Source of the DNA: Bacteroidales bacterium
Lineage (GTDB): Bacteria > Bacteroidota > Bacteroidia > Bacteroidales > UBA932
Reading direction: 5' to 3'
Assembly: GCA_004555145.1 (NCBI GenBank)
Contig: SFJB01000080.1
Span: forward strand, 1 to 7,315
Length of the DNA stretch: 7,315 nt
The first letter of the stretch is position 1. Every line of letters begins with the position of its first letter. The position numbers and the translations under genes were made by a program. The notes beneath the pieces were generated by a model that saw only the letters and a program-made list of their open reading frames with translations, was not told the origin of the DNA and did no database searches. Positions 1 through 6,914 of the stretch are shown here, piece after piece.

Positions 1-590
1 ACCATAACGATGGTGGTGCCTTCGGCGTTGAGTTCGGAAAGCAGGTCCATCACCTCCTTGCCGTTCTTGGAGTCAAGGTTACCCGTCGGTTCATCGGCGA
101 GTATGAGCTTGGGACCCGCCACCACGGCGCGGGCAATAGCCACCCTCTGCTGCTGACCGCCGGAGAGCTGCTGCGGGAAATGCTTGGCGCGATGGCTGAT
201 GTTCATCCTCTTCATTATCTCTGTAACCTTCTCCTTGCGCTCTGCGGCGGAGATGTTCAGGTAGCGGAGTGGGAGTTCTATGTTCTCATATACGTTGAGT
301 TCATCGATGAGGTTAAAGCTCTGGAAGACGAATCCGATGTTGCCTTTGCGGAACTTGGTGCGGTCCTTTTCCCTAAGTTTGCCCACCTCCTGGCCAAGGA
401 GCTCGTAGGATCCTTCGCTCGGATTGTCGAGAAGGCCGAGAATGTTGAGAAGAGTGGACTTGCCGCAGCCTGAAGGGCCCATAATTGCGACGAACTCTCC
501 GTCTTTGATTTCAAATGATACGCCTGAAAGTGCGGTTGTTTCGATTTCTTCTGTGCGGAACACCTTGCACAGGTCTGTTACTTTGATCAT
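1..590 (-). CDS. ABC transporter ATP-binding protein, MacB/LolD type (3' end outside window)
   Basis: This is the nucleotide-binding subunit that hydrolyses ATP to drive the FtsX-type permease encoded just upstream. I translated it from ATG 590-588; 196 codons are visible and the frame stays open to the window edge. The Walker A loop GPSGCGKST lies at residues 38-46, the Q-loop (VFQSF) has Gln90, the ABC signature LSGGQQQRVAIARA starts at residue 142, and Walker B plus D-loop LILADEPTGNLDS covers 162-174. The H-loop histidine and the C-terminus would lie beyond the left edge. Sequence style (Q-loop followed by FNLI, LSGGQQQR, ADEPTGNLDS) is that of the MacB/LolD/FtsE group, which acts on lipoproteins, peptides or cell-envelope substrates instead of importing solutes. 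The 25-nt gap after the permease stop indicates one operon. There is no clear Shine-Dalgarno sequence; the leader is AT-rich. The substrate cannot be deduced. Confidence 0.95.
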   Translation of the reverse strand, partial: MIKVTDLCKVFRTEEIETTALSGVSFEIKDGEFVAIMGPSGCGKSTLLNILGLLDNPSEGSYELLGQEVGKLREKDRTKFRKGNIGFVFQSFNLIDELNVYENIELPLRYLNISAAERKEKVTEIMKRMNISHRAKHFPQQLSGGQQQRVAIARAVVAGPKLILADEPTGNLDSKNGKEVMDLLSELNAEGTTIVM

Positions 591-615
591 AATAGTATAG
601 TTATTTGTTTATTTT

Positions 616-3027
616 TTATTCTGTTTTGATACCTTCTGACGGGTTGCGGCGCACTGCGCCCACGGTCTGCCAAAGCACGGACATCACGGCAATCAGCAGG
701 GAGACCACACAACTTGAGATGAAAATCCATATTCCCGGCGAAATGTGGTAGCTGAAACTCTGGAGCCACCTGTCAGAGATATAGTATGCCACCGGCACGG
801 CTACCACGCAGGATATCAGCAGCGGAGCGCAGAACTTGACGAGCATAAACAGGATGACGTCCTTGACGCTGCCGCCCATTATCCTTCTGACTGCAATTTC
901 GCTTCTGCGCTGGCGAATGAAGAAAAGCGACAAGCCTATGAAACCGAAGATTGAAATCAGGAGGGCTATTCCGGTAAACATCAACACTATATGCAGGACA
1001 TTCCTCTCTTCTTCAAACTGAGATGCCACACCTTCTTCGAGATTCTGCACCACCCAGTCCACATTCGTGCTGTTGGTCATCACCTCGGCAACTGCTGACC
1101 TGATCGTCCTGTATGCCTCCGGGGAGCCGTCTGTCTTTACTACATAGTCGGGGTTCTGTATCTTTCCCGCCTCCTGGTAAAAAATTGCAAATTCAGAGAC
1201 TTCTTGGAGTATGTTGCCCTTGTGAAAATTATTGATTACCCCGGCAAGGCTCCATATCGAGCCGTTCTGCCACTGAATCTCTCGGTCGGAATCTGACAGG
1301 CCAAGGTCCTCCTTCATCTTCTCATTGATATAAACCGCACCGTCGGAAGCTCCGTAATCATTCAGGATTTCCAGTCCATAAATCTCAAAGGCCGCCTTGT
1401 CAAGATTCGCCAGCATTATCAGGTGTTGAGCGTCGTTATTGTCCCTCATCATACTCACGGATGAGGGTCCTGCCGACAGGCAACTGCCGCTGCTCAGACC
1501 AATCTTCTGCACACAAGGAAGTTGCTCTAGAGCCGAGAGTATTGCGTCAGAGTCGCCAGGCTCGTCAGGCATGATGTAAACGACATCCTTGACATCGATT
1601 CCCAGAGGGGCCTTTACGAGTCCGTTGATCTGCAGCGCGACCACCAGCGACAGGGTGAGCATCACGACGGTAATGAGATTCTGGATCATTATGAACACGC
1701 GGCTGAATACCATTTTCGACTTGAAACGGAAGCTGCCTTTGACCACATCTATAGGTTTGAAGGCAGAAATCTGAAGTCCGGGTATGATTCCGGCGAGAAG
1801 GCCGGTCAGCACGACAAAGCCTATGCAGACGCTGACGGTTCCCGGGGTGAAGTCGTTTTCCAGCATTATCCTGCCCCGGAACATCGAGGCCATCTCGTCC
1901 TGGAAAAGGAAGGCAAGCCCAAGGCCCAGAAGGAAGGATATCAGCACCATAAGGGTGGATTCTCCCACGAGTTTGCCTATTATCTCCCGGGAAGAACCGC
2001 CCAAGAGCCTTCTCGTGGCCATTTCCCTGGCTCTCATTCCGGTATTTGCCACCGTCAGGTTGATATAGTTGGTGACGGCAAAGAGAAGTATGGCAATTAC
2101 GGCACTCAGAAGGATTACCAGAAGAACCTTGTTGCCTTTCTCCAGGCCGCTTCCGTTGTTCTGCGGATCAAACATCACTTTTCTCAGCGGAGTGATACTT
2201 GCAGACGATATGCCGCTTCCCTCAAAGAAAAACTCCATCATAGGGATATCAGCCTTGAGCATAGACCATATTTCTTCTCTCTTCGAGTCCAGGCTTGCTC
2301 CCTTGGCAAGGAGATAGAAGGTCTTGAAACAACCGTGTCCGGTGCTCACAAATACATCGGAAGTCATATTATAGCCCAGAATCTGCGGATGTCTGTCTAT
2401 TGAAGCTATAATCTTCGTGTCATTCGGTAATACGGTCTTGTCGAAATCCCTGACCACTCCGCTGACAGTATATACCAGGGTGCTGTCGTAAGGATCACGA
2501 CCACTGATGGTCACCGACCTTTGGCCTATTATCCTGAGAGCTTCTCCCATAGGGTCCACGTCCGGGAACAGCACATCTGCGAGGCTTTCGGTAATGACGC
2601 ATTTGTCCGGGGAAGACAGAGCGTTCCCGGGATCGCCTTCAACGAAATCGTATGAGAACATACTGAAGAAGGTCGAGTCTACAAGAAGCACAGGGTTCCC
2701 TTCCTCATCCTTGAAACTTTCCTCGTCTGTCCTGATTGTGCCTCCCTGGCTCACCACGCAACAGGTATTCTCGATTTCGGGATACATCCTGCCGATTTTC
2801 CAGGACTCCTCCGGCCATGACATATAGTCGCTCGAGCGGCCCAGAAGCACAATCCTGTCCTTGTTCGGCTGGGAATGGTCCACACTGAACTGCCTCCAGG
2901 TATAGTCTCCGATAAGGATTACGAACATAAGAGCAACAGACAATCCCACGATGTTGATCACCGTATAAAATGGGTTGCGTTTCAAGAATCTGAAAAATGA
3001 TTTCATTCCTTTACAATTATCCGTCAT
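616..3027 (-). CDS. FtsX/MacB-like ABC transporter permease, 803 aa
   Basis: This is an inner-membrane permease of the MacB/FtsX mechanotransmission type. Eight hydrophobic segments are readable: about residues 20-40, 300-323, 357-374, 395-417, 442-466, 678-704, 726-750 and 763-788. The first is followed by a large extracytoplasmic MacB-PCD-like domain (about 45-295), and a second such domain spans about 470-675. Each FtsX half has the cytoplasmic signature after its first helix: REMATRRLLGGSSREI near 335 and SEIAVRRIMGGSVKDV near 712. The C-terminus RRNPSEGIKTE is typical of the family. About 800 aa with two FtsX domains is the usual Bacteroidota form. Met8 (ATG at 3006-3004) preceded by AAAGGA is an alternative start. 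The gene is first in an operon with the ATPase; no adaptor (HlyD-like) or outer-membrane partner is visible here. Substrate unknown. Confidence 0.93.
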   Translation of the reverse strand: MTDNCKGMKSFFRFLKRNPFYTVINIVGLSVALMFVILIGDYTWRQFSVDHSQPNKDRIVLLGRSSDYMSWPEESWKIGRMYPEIENTCCVVSQGGTIRTDEESFKDEEGNPVLLVDSTFFSMFSYDFVEGDPGNALSSPDKCVITESLADVLFPDVDPMGEALRIIGQRSVTISGRDPYDSTLVYTVSGVVRDFDKTVLPNDTKIIASIDRHPQILGYNMTSDVFVSTGHGCFKTFYLLAKGASLDSKREEIWSMLKADIPMMEFFFEGSGISSASITPLRKVMFDPQNNGSGLEKGNKVLLVILLSAVIAILLFAVTNYINLTVANTGMRAREMATRRLLGGSSREIIGKLVGESTLMVLISFLLGLGLAFLFQDEMASMFRGRIMLENDFTPGTVSVCIGFVVLTGLLAGIIPGLQISAFKPIDVVKGSFRFKSKMVFSRVFIMIQNLITVVMLTLSLVVALQINGLVKAPLGIDVKDVVYIMPDEPGDSDAILSALEQLPCVQKIGLSSGSCLSAGPSSVSMMRDNNDAQHLIMLANLDKAAFEIYGLEILNDYGASDGAVYINEKMKEDLGLSDSDREIQWQNGSIWSLAGVINNFHKGNILQEVSEFAIFYQEAGKIQNPDYVVKTDGSPEAYRTIRSAVAEVMTNSTNVDWVVQNLEEGVASQFEEERNVLHIVLMFTGIALLISIFGFIGLSLFFIRQRRSEIAVRRIMGGSVKDVILFMLVKFCAPLLISCVVAVPVAYYISDRWLQSFSYHISPGIWIFISSCVVSLLIAVMSVLWQTVGAVRRNPSEGIKTE

Positions 3028-3051
3028 TATGACTTACATTGAGCGTGCCAG

Positions 3052-3059
3052 AAAACTTA
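3052..3059 (-). promoter_or_regulatory. Weak candidate -7 element for the ABC operon
   Basis: On the minus strand this reads TAAGTTTT, 7 of 8 positions matching the Bacteroidota -7 consensus TAnnTTTG. It lies 24 nt upstream of the permease ATG, a geometry similar to the promoter on the other strand. No TTG-like -33 element is seen at the expected distance, so the call is tentative. Confidence 0.25.
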
Positions 3060-3104
3060 TATTATTGGTTTTCAGCATTTTAGCGACGAGAGTAAAAGGG
3101 AGAA

Positions 3105-3145
3105 TGTAAAAATAATTTACACCTCCTGTAAAATTTCTTTACAGG
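3105..3145. promoter_or_regulatory. Four-half-site operator, alternating TGTAAA/TTTACA in 11-bp register
   Basis: Half-sites start at 3105 (TGTAAA), 3116 (TTTACA), 3127 (TGTAAA) and 3138 (TTTACA), and every spacer is exactly 5 nt (AATAA, CCTCC, ATTTC). They form two perfect inverted repeats of 17 bp each with centres 22 bp apart, about two helical turns. The second one extends to 8-bp arms, CCTGTAAA and TTTACAGG (3125-3145). The element sits between divergently transcribed genes. For the rightward promoter (TATTTTTG at 3173-3180, presumed start near 3186) its centre is near -62, an activator-like position. The arrangement suits two dimers, or a higher oligomer, bound on one face of the helix. 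The regulator is unknown. A terminator is unlikely because neither strand has a following T-tract and both flanking genes start here. Confidence 0.75.
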
Positions 3146-3172
3146 TCTGCCGGGAAACTCTGCAAAAAAACG

Positions 3173-3180
3173 TATTTTTG
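3173..3180 (+). promoter_or_regulatory. Bacteroidota-type -7 promoter element (TATTTTTG) for the GH20 operon
   Basis: The sequence is an exact match to the TAnnTTTG consensus recognised by the primary sigma factor of Bacteroidota. It lies 22 nt upstream of the GH20 ATG, giving a short leader of about 16 nt if transcription starts 5-7 nt downstream. A good -33 TTG is not present at the usual 19-21 nt distance, which would fit dependence on an activator bound at the operator just upstream. Confidence 0.6.
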
Positions 3181-3202
3181 TATAAACCAATTATGTAAAA
3201 TT

Positions 3203-4873
3203 ATGGCTCCATTTGTTCCTGTTCCGTCTCGGAAGCCTTTCAGGCAGCTGGCCGGGATTTTCATAGTCTCTCTCTCCATTGCGGCTTGCAGCACGCCTTC
3301 CTCGGATATTTCAGTAATCCCTATGCCCGCCGAGGTGGAAGTCTACAAAGGTGAATTCGACTTCGCCAAAGCTTCTTTTTCCTACGACTCTTCCATGGAT
3401 AAGCTCAGCCTGGACTATGCTCAGGCTTTCGAGGCATCCCTGAAGAGCGTGATGGGCAGCCCGGCAAAGGGTTGCGGGAAGGTAAGCTTTGTCCTTGACG
3501 ACAAGCTCGCAGCCGAAGAATACACAATAAGATCGACGCCGCGCCGACTCACTGTCAAGGCATCCTCCCTGAACGGCTTTGTATATGCAGTCCAGACCAT
3601 CAAGCAGCTGCTCCCGACAGCAATATGGAGCGGCAAGGCCGAGCCTGAAGCACAATGGACCGTCCCGGTGATGACCGTACGCGACTACCCGCGTTTCGCC
3701 TACAGGGGTATGCATTTCGACTGCGTGCGCCATTTCTTCTCCATCGGGGAGGTACGCCGCTACATCGACCTGCTTGAGATGCATAAGATCAACCGCTTCC
3801 ACTGGCACCTGACCGATGACCAGGGTTGGAGAATAGAAATCAAGAGCCATCCTGAAATCACGGCCAAGGGAGGCTGGCGCAACGGCACCATGATAGGGCG
3901 CGACTTCTCTTCCAACGACGGCATACGCTACGGCGGCTTCTACACTCAGGAAGAACTCCGCTCCATCGTGGATTATGCAGCCTCGAAGGGTATCACCGTC
4001 ATCCCGGAAATCGAGCTCCCTGGCCACACCCAGGCCATCATCACCGCCTATCCGGAACTCGGCTGCACGGGCGGACCTTACGAAGTGATGACCGTCTGGG
4101 GCATCTCGGACGAAGTGATTTGCGCTGGAAACGAAGCAGTCTTCCCTGTCATAGAGGACATACTCACCGAGCTCATAGACATCTTCCCTTCCGAGTACAT
4201 CCACATCGGAGGCGACGAGTGCCCGAAAGTCAACTGGGAAGCCTGCCCGAAATGCCAGGCCAAGATCCGCGAACTCGGACTGAAGGATGACGACAGATTC
4301 AAGGCTGAAGACTATCTCCAGAGCTATGTGATGAACCGCGTGGAGAAGTTCCTCAACGAACACGGGCGCAAGGTCATAGGCTGGGACGAGATTCTTGACG
4401 GCGACATTTCCCAGACCGCGACCATTATGTCCTGGAGAGGATCCGCAGGCGGAATCAAGGCTGCCAGGAGCGGACGCGACGCCATTATGGTACCGAACGA
4501 CTATTTCTATTTTGACTACTGCCAGAGCCGCAACATCGCAGAGGAGCCGCTCTGCATCGGAGGTTATGTTCCTGTTTACAAGGTATATTCCTTCGAGCCT
4601 TTCGAGAATCTGAGCGAGGATGAGAGCAGGCACATTCTGGGCGTGCAGGCCAATCTCTGGACCGAATACATACCGGAGTTCTCCGGCGTCGAATATATGG
4701 TTCTGCCTCGTATGGATGCCTTGAGCGAGGTGCAGTGGTGCGCCGCCGACAGGAAGGACTTCGGGCGCTTCCGCCGCAGTCTCCTGAAGATGAGGGACAT
4801 TTACGATGCAATCGGAGCGAACTATGCGACCCATATCTTCGACGGGCGTATGGATGAAGAAATGCTAAAATAA
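3203..4873 (+). CDS. Beta-N-acetylhexosaminidase, GH20 family, secreted lipoprotein
   Basis: The enzyme is predicted to remove terminal beta-linked GlcNAc or GalNAc from glycans by substrate-assisted catalysis. It begins with a lipoprotein signal: Arg/Lys-containing n-region, hydrophobic stretch, and lipobox IAAC with lipidated Cys29. A GH20b-type N-terminal domain (about 33-160) is followed by the catalytic barrel (about 163-510). Seen in order: YRGMHFDCVRHFF with substrate-binding Arg168, FHWHLTDDQGW at 199-209, HIGGDEC with the catalytic Asp338-Glu339 pair, and pocket tryptophans at 394, 411 and 486 (NLWTEY). At 556 aa it lacks the carbohydrate-binding or CHB_HEX modules of longer Bacteroides relatives. 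The residues after Cys29 (STPSSD) do not show the acidic lipoprotein export signal, so periplasmic location is at least as likely as surface display. The gene heads a three-gene operon. No Shine-Dalgarno sequence is evident. Confidence 0.95.
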   Translation: MAPFVPVPSRKPFRQLAGIFIVSLSIAACSTPSSDISVIPMPAEVEVYKGEFDFAKASFSYDSSMDKLSLDYAQAFEASLKSVMGSPAKGCGKVSFVLDDKLAAEEYTIRSTPRRLTVKASSLNGFVYAVQTIKQLLPTAIWSGKAEPEAQWTVPVMTVRDYPRFAYRGMHFDCVRHFFSIGEVRRYIDLLEMHKINRFHWHLTDDQGWRIEIKSHPEITAKGGWRNGTMIGRDFSSNDGIRYGGFYTQEELRSIVDYAASKGITVIPEIELPGHTQAIITAYPELGCTGGPYEVMTVWGISDEVICAGNEAVFPVIEDILTELIDIFPSEYIHIGGDECPKVNWEACPKCQAKIRELGLKDDDRFKAEDYLQSYVMNRVEKFLNEHGRKVIGWDEILDGDISQTATIMSWRGSAGGIKAARSGRDAIMVPNDYFYFDYCQSRNIAEEPLCIGGYVPVYKVYSFEPFENLSEDESRHILGVQANLWTEYIPEFSGVEYMVLPRMDALSEVQWCAADRKDFGRFRRSLLKMRDIYDAIGANYATHIFDGRMDEEMLK

Positions 4874-4879
4874 TAAGGA

Positions 4880-5695
4880 ATGAAAAGGTTTTTCACAATT
4901 TGCCTGGCAATGGCAATATCGGTCCTCACCCTCGCGGCGAGAGACTATGGTTTCGAGAACGGAATACTCTACAAGACGGAGAGGGACGCCTACTCCGACG
5001 AGATGTGCAAACTGGACGTAGCCTTCGAGCGCGGAGGCGAGAATCGCCCGGTGATAGTGTGGTTCCACGGAGGCGGACTTACCGGCGGCCACAGGGAAGT
5101 GCCACAGACCCTGCTCAGGGACGGGGCCGTGGTCGTAGGCGTAGGATACCGTTTCGTGAGCAAGGTGGAGCTGAAAGATGTCATTGAAGACGCTGCCGCC
5201 GCAGTTGCGTGGGTAGTGAAGAACATCTCCAGATACGGAGGCGACACGGGGAAACTGTACCTGGCCGGTCATTCGGCGGGCGGATACCTGGTGGATATGC
5301 TGGCGCTCGACAAGCAGTACCTGGGCAAGCACGGCATAGACCCGGACACCATGGCGGCGATAGTCCCTTACAGCGGCCAGGTGATCACACACTTCGCGCA
5401 GCGCCGTAAGAAAGGGATATCCGAACTCACCCCTGCAATTGACGAGTATGCTCCGCTGCACTTCGTCCGGGGCGACGCGGCGCCGTTCCTGGTGATCTCC
5501 GCAGACAGGGAGATGGAGCTGTATGGCAGATACGAGGAGACGGCGTACTTCGTGAGGATGATGAAGCTCAACGGTCACAAGGACATCACTTTCCTCGAAT
5601 TGGACGGCTTCAACCACGGGGATATGGCAGAGCCTGCGCACCTGCTGCTGCTCAAATACATACGCAGCCGCGAATCCGGGAATCAGCAGATATGA
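4880..5695 (+). CDS. Exported alpha/beta-hydrolase, esterase/lipase-like
   Basis: This is an alpha/beta-hydrolase of the hormone-sensitive-lipase/acetyl-esterase style. A signal peptide (KR followed by a hydrophobic core, likely cleavage after Ala20) indicates export; Cys8 lies inside the core and is not a lipobox. The oxyanion-hole motif HGGG is at 63-66, the nucleophile elbow GHSAGG has Ser132, and a complete triad is visible with Asp209 (ISADRE) and His246 (GFNHGD). The length of 271 aa is normal. It starts 6 nt after the GH20 stop; AAGGA abuts the ATG directly, too close for a normal Shine-Dalgarno sequence, so expression probably relies on coupling with the upstream gene. Context with an N-acetylhexosaminidase suggests removal of acetyl or other acyl esters from glycans (inference). 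A peptidase or general carboxylesterase role is not excluded. Confidence 0.9.
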   Translation: MKRFFTICLAMAISVLTLAARDYGFENGILYKTERDAYSDEMCKLDVAFERGGENRPVIVWFHGGGLTGGHREVPQTLLRDGAVVVGVGYRFVSKVELKDVIEDAAAAVAWVVKNISRYGGDTGKLYLAGHSAGGYLVDMLALDKQYLGKHGIDPDTMAAIVPYSGQVITHFAQRRKKGISELTPAIDEYAPLHFVRGDAAPFLVISADREMELYGRYEETAYFVRMMKLNGHKDITFLELDGFNHGDMAEPAHLLLLKYIRSRESGNQQI

Positions 5696-6444
5696 GTCAG
5701 GTGTGGATATGCGCGGCGGGCTTGAGCATCGCCACGGTTCTGGGTGCGGGATTGGGCTTCATCATCAAGGCTCTGCCCCATAAGTGGAACGACATCGTGC
5801 TCGGTTTCTGTGCCGGAGTGATGCTGGCCGCATCGACCATTGGCCTCATACTCCCGGCGGCGCAGGAAGCGGGTGCCTCCGGGTGGTGGACGGTGCTGCT
5901 CGGGGTTGTGGCAGGTATGCTGTTTCTCAACCTGCTGGACCTCGTGACCCCGCACCTTCACAAACTCACCGGTCTGGATCGGGAGACGCACCGCAACAAT
6001 GCTTCACTCAACAAAATCCTCCTGTTCGTGATGGCTATTGCCCTGCACAAACTCCCCGAGGGCATTGCGGCCGGAGTCGGGTTCAACTCTGAGGAGGTGT
6101 CAGGAGCCTGGGCAGTTGCCCTGGGCATCGCGATTCAGAACATTCCCGAAGGAATGGTGGTGATTGCGCCTCTGCTGCTTGCCGGCGTGACCCGCTTGCG
6201 CACCTTCGTCATTTCGCTCGCCATCGCTATGCTGGAGCTGGTCGGGGTGTGGATAGGGTACGGACTTGGTGCCATCTCCACGGTGCTGCTCCCGAGCCTT
6301 CTCGCCTTTGCCGGCGGCGCCATGCTCTACGTCGTGAGCGTGGAAATGATTCCGGAAACTCACGCCCACGGCTACGAAAAGTACGCCACCTACGCCCTCG
6401 TGCTCGGCTTCGTAACCCTGGTCTTCTTCGACCTGGCCTTCTAG
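5692..6444 (+). CDS. ZIP-family divalent metal transporter (GufA/ZupT-like)
   Basis: This 250-aa integral membrane protein belongs to the ZIP family, which moves Zn2+ or other divalent metals into the cytoplasm. About eight hydrophobic segments fill the protein, with a polar loop near residues 88-106. The metal-site helices are clear: HKLPEG with His119 and Glu123, and QNIPEG with Gln149 and Glu153. A third motif, VEMIPE, is at 217-222. The Gln in the second motif is usual for the GufA-type bacterial subfamily. Lys120 is unusual: two-metal ZIPs generally have Asn there as a ligand. The start codon overlaps the esterase stop (ATGA), indicating translational coupling in the GH20 operon. The N-terminus is immediately hydrophobic, which supports this start. 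Direction and metal preference cannot be told from sequence. Confidence 0.92.
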   Translation: MSQVWICAAGLSIATVLGAGLGFIIKALPHKWNDIVLGFCAGVMLAASTIGLILPAAQEAGASGWWTVLLGVVAGMLFLNLLDLVTPHLHKLTGLDRETHRNNASLNKILLFVMAIALHKLPEGIAAGVGFNSEEVSGAWAVALGIAIQNIPEGMVVIAPLLLAGVTRLRTFVISLAIAMLELVGVWIGYGLGAISTVLLPSLLAFAGGAMLYVVSVEMIPETHAHGYEKYATYALVLGFVTLVFFDLAF

Positions 6445-6448
6445 CGGA

Positions 6449-6465
6449 GGTCCCGCTACGGGGCC
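6449..6465. terminator. Possible hairpin between convergent genes
   Basis: A 7-bp stem (GGTCCCG with CGGGGCC, including one G-U pair) closes a CTA loop 5 nt after the ZIP stop codon. A competing 6-bp stem, TAGCGG with CCGCTA, overlaps at 6442-6458. Neither has a T-tract on either strand. The position between convergent genes suits a terminator, but the structure is weak evidence. The remaining bases up to 6520 show no gene. Confidence 0.3.
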
Positions 6466-6520
6466 GCAGGGAAAGGCGCGGGCGCAAGACCCGTCAGAGA
6501 GCACTCTGCGATGAAATAAG

Positions 6521-6871
6521 CTACCCGTGCTGTATTTCGTAGCCGAACCAGCGGTCCAACTGCATTTCCACCTTCTGGAGGATTTGAGGGGTGACGTGGT
6601 CCTTGATCCTCTTGACCACATAGGCCACGGCTGCGACATCGTCCGTGATGCCGAGCAGGCCGAAGACGCGGCGGGGCAGCAGGTCTCCCGGCACGAGAAC
6701 ATACAGCAGAGCGGCATAAATCCACGCTTTCTGAGCAGAAGTCATATCTCCCTCCGTTAAGACAAAATAGAGAATAAGCAGTTGGCGGGTGGTGGCCCGT
6801 CCGAGACGCTTGGCCAGAACGGCCATTTTGGAGAAAAGTGCGGTGAATTTTCCGTCCATAATCATTTGCAT
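6521..6871 (-). CDS. DUF1232 (YkvA-like) small membrane-associated protein
   Basis: The protein matches the DUF1232/YkvA family: a hydrophobic helix followed by a YVLVPGDLLPRR motif (the family's usual pattern is xxPxDLIPD), then GITDD and AAVAYVVKRIK. In numbering from the start chosen here these lie at about 58-67, 74-78 and 80-90. Function is unknown across the family; members are small proteins associated with the membrane. The open frame extends to an ATG at 6901-6899 (126 aa), adding the residues MFAFFTNFVE. I prefer one of the clustered ATGs at 6871, 6865 or 6859, because a promoter-like TAATTTTG overlaps the longer N-terminus and because family members begin soon before the F-K-A-K-R-L-G stretch. 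The Asp that usually ends the DLIPD motif is Arg here. The gene follows dapF but is separated from it by a terminator hairpin. Confidence 0.82.
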   Translation of the reverse strand: MQMIMDGKFTALFSKMAVLAKRLGRATTRQLLILYFVLTEGDMTSAQKAWIYAALLYVLVPGDLLPRRVFGLLGITDDVAAVAYVVKRIKDHVTPQILQKVEMQLDRWFGYEIQHG

Positions 6872-6876
6872 TTCGA

Positions 6877-6906
6877 CAAAATTAGTGAAAAACGCGAACA
6901 AAGCAA
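6877..6906 (-). promoter_or_regulatory. Bacteroidota-type promoter (TTG-N19-TAATTTTG) for the DUF1232 gene
   Basis: On the minus strand, TTG at 6906-6904 is followed after exactly 19 nt by TAATTTTG at 6884-6877, matching both the -33 and -7 elements of the Bacteroidota consensus. It sits just downstream of the dapF terminator hairpin. Transcription would start near 6872-6870, which implies a leaderless or very short leader mRNA and a start codon at 6871, 6865 or 6859, downstream of the outermost possible ATG. Confidence 0.5.
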
Positions 6907-6914
6907 TAATAATA

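Noticed and set aside
180..473. 97-codon plus-strand frame in the first 500 bases
   Set aside because: It is antisense to an ABC ATPase with intact Walker A, Q-loop, signature and Walker B motifs.
3105..3121. NtcA- or CRP-type binding site
   Set aside because: The spacing differs (GTA-N9-TAC here against GTA-N8-TAC for NtcA) and the half-site TGTAAA is not the CRP half-site TGTGA.
3125..3145. Reading the 8-bp inverted repeat as an intrinsic terminator
   Set aside because: No T-tract follows on either strand, the stem is AT-rich, both flanking genes start here and neither ends, and the same half-site recurs in register just upstream, which points to protein binding.
3311..4834. 507-codon open frame on the minus strand, antisense to the GH20 gene
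   Set aside because: It is fully inside a gene with clear GH20 catalytic motifs, has no recognisable domain, and is explained by GC-rich third positions that keep the opposite frame open.
4875..4879. AAGGA as the Shine-Dalgarno sequence of the esterase gene
   Set aside because: It directly abuts the ATG with no spacer, and the lineage generally does not rely on such sequences; coupling to the upstream stop is more plausible.
4865..5641. 258-codon minus-strand frame antisense to the esterase
   Set aside because: The plus-strand frame has a signal peptide and a complete Ser-Asp-His triad; the antisense product shows no family features.
6100..6717. 205-codon minus-strand frame spanning the end of the ZIP gene and the DUF1232 gene
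   Set aside because: It crosses two well-supported genes in a different frame and is low-complexity in composition (Ser/Arg/Pro/Gly rich).
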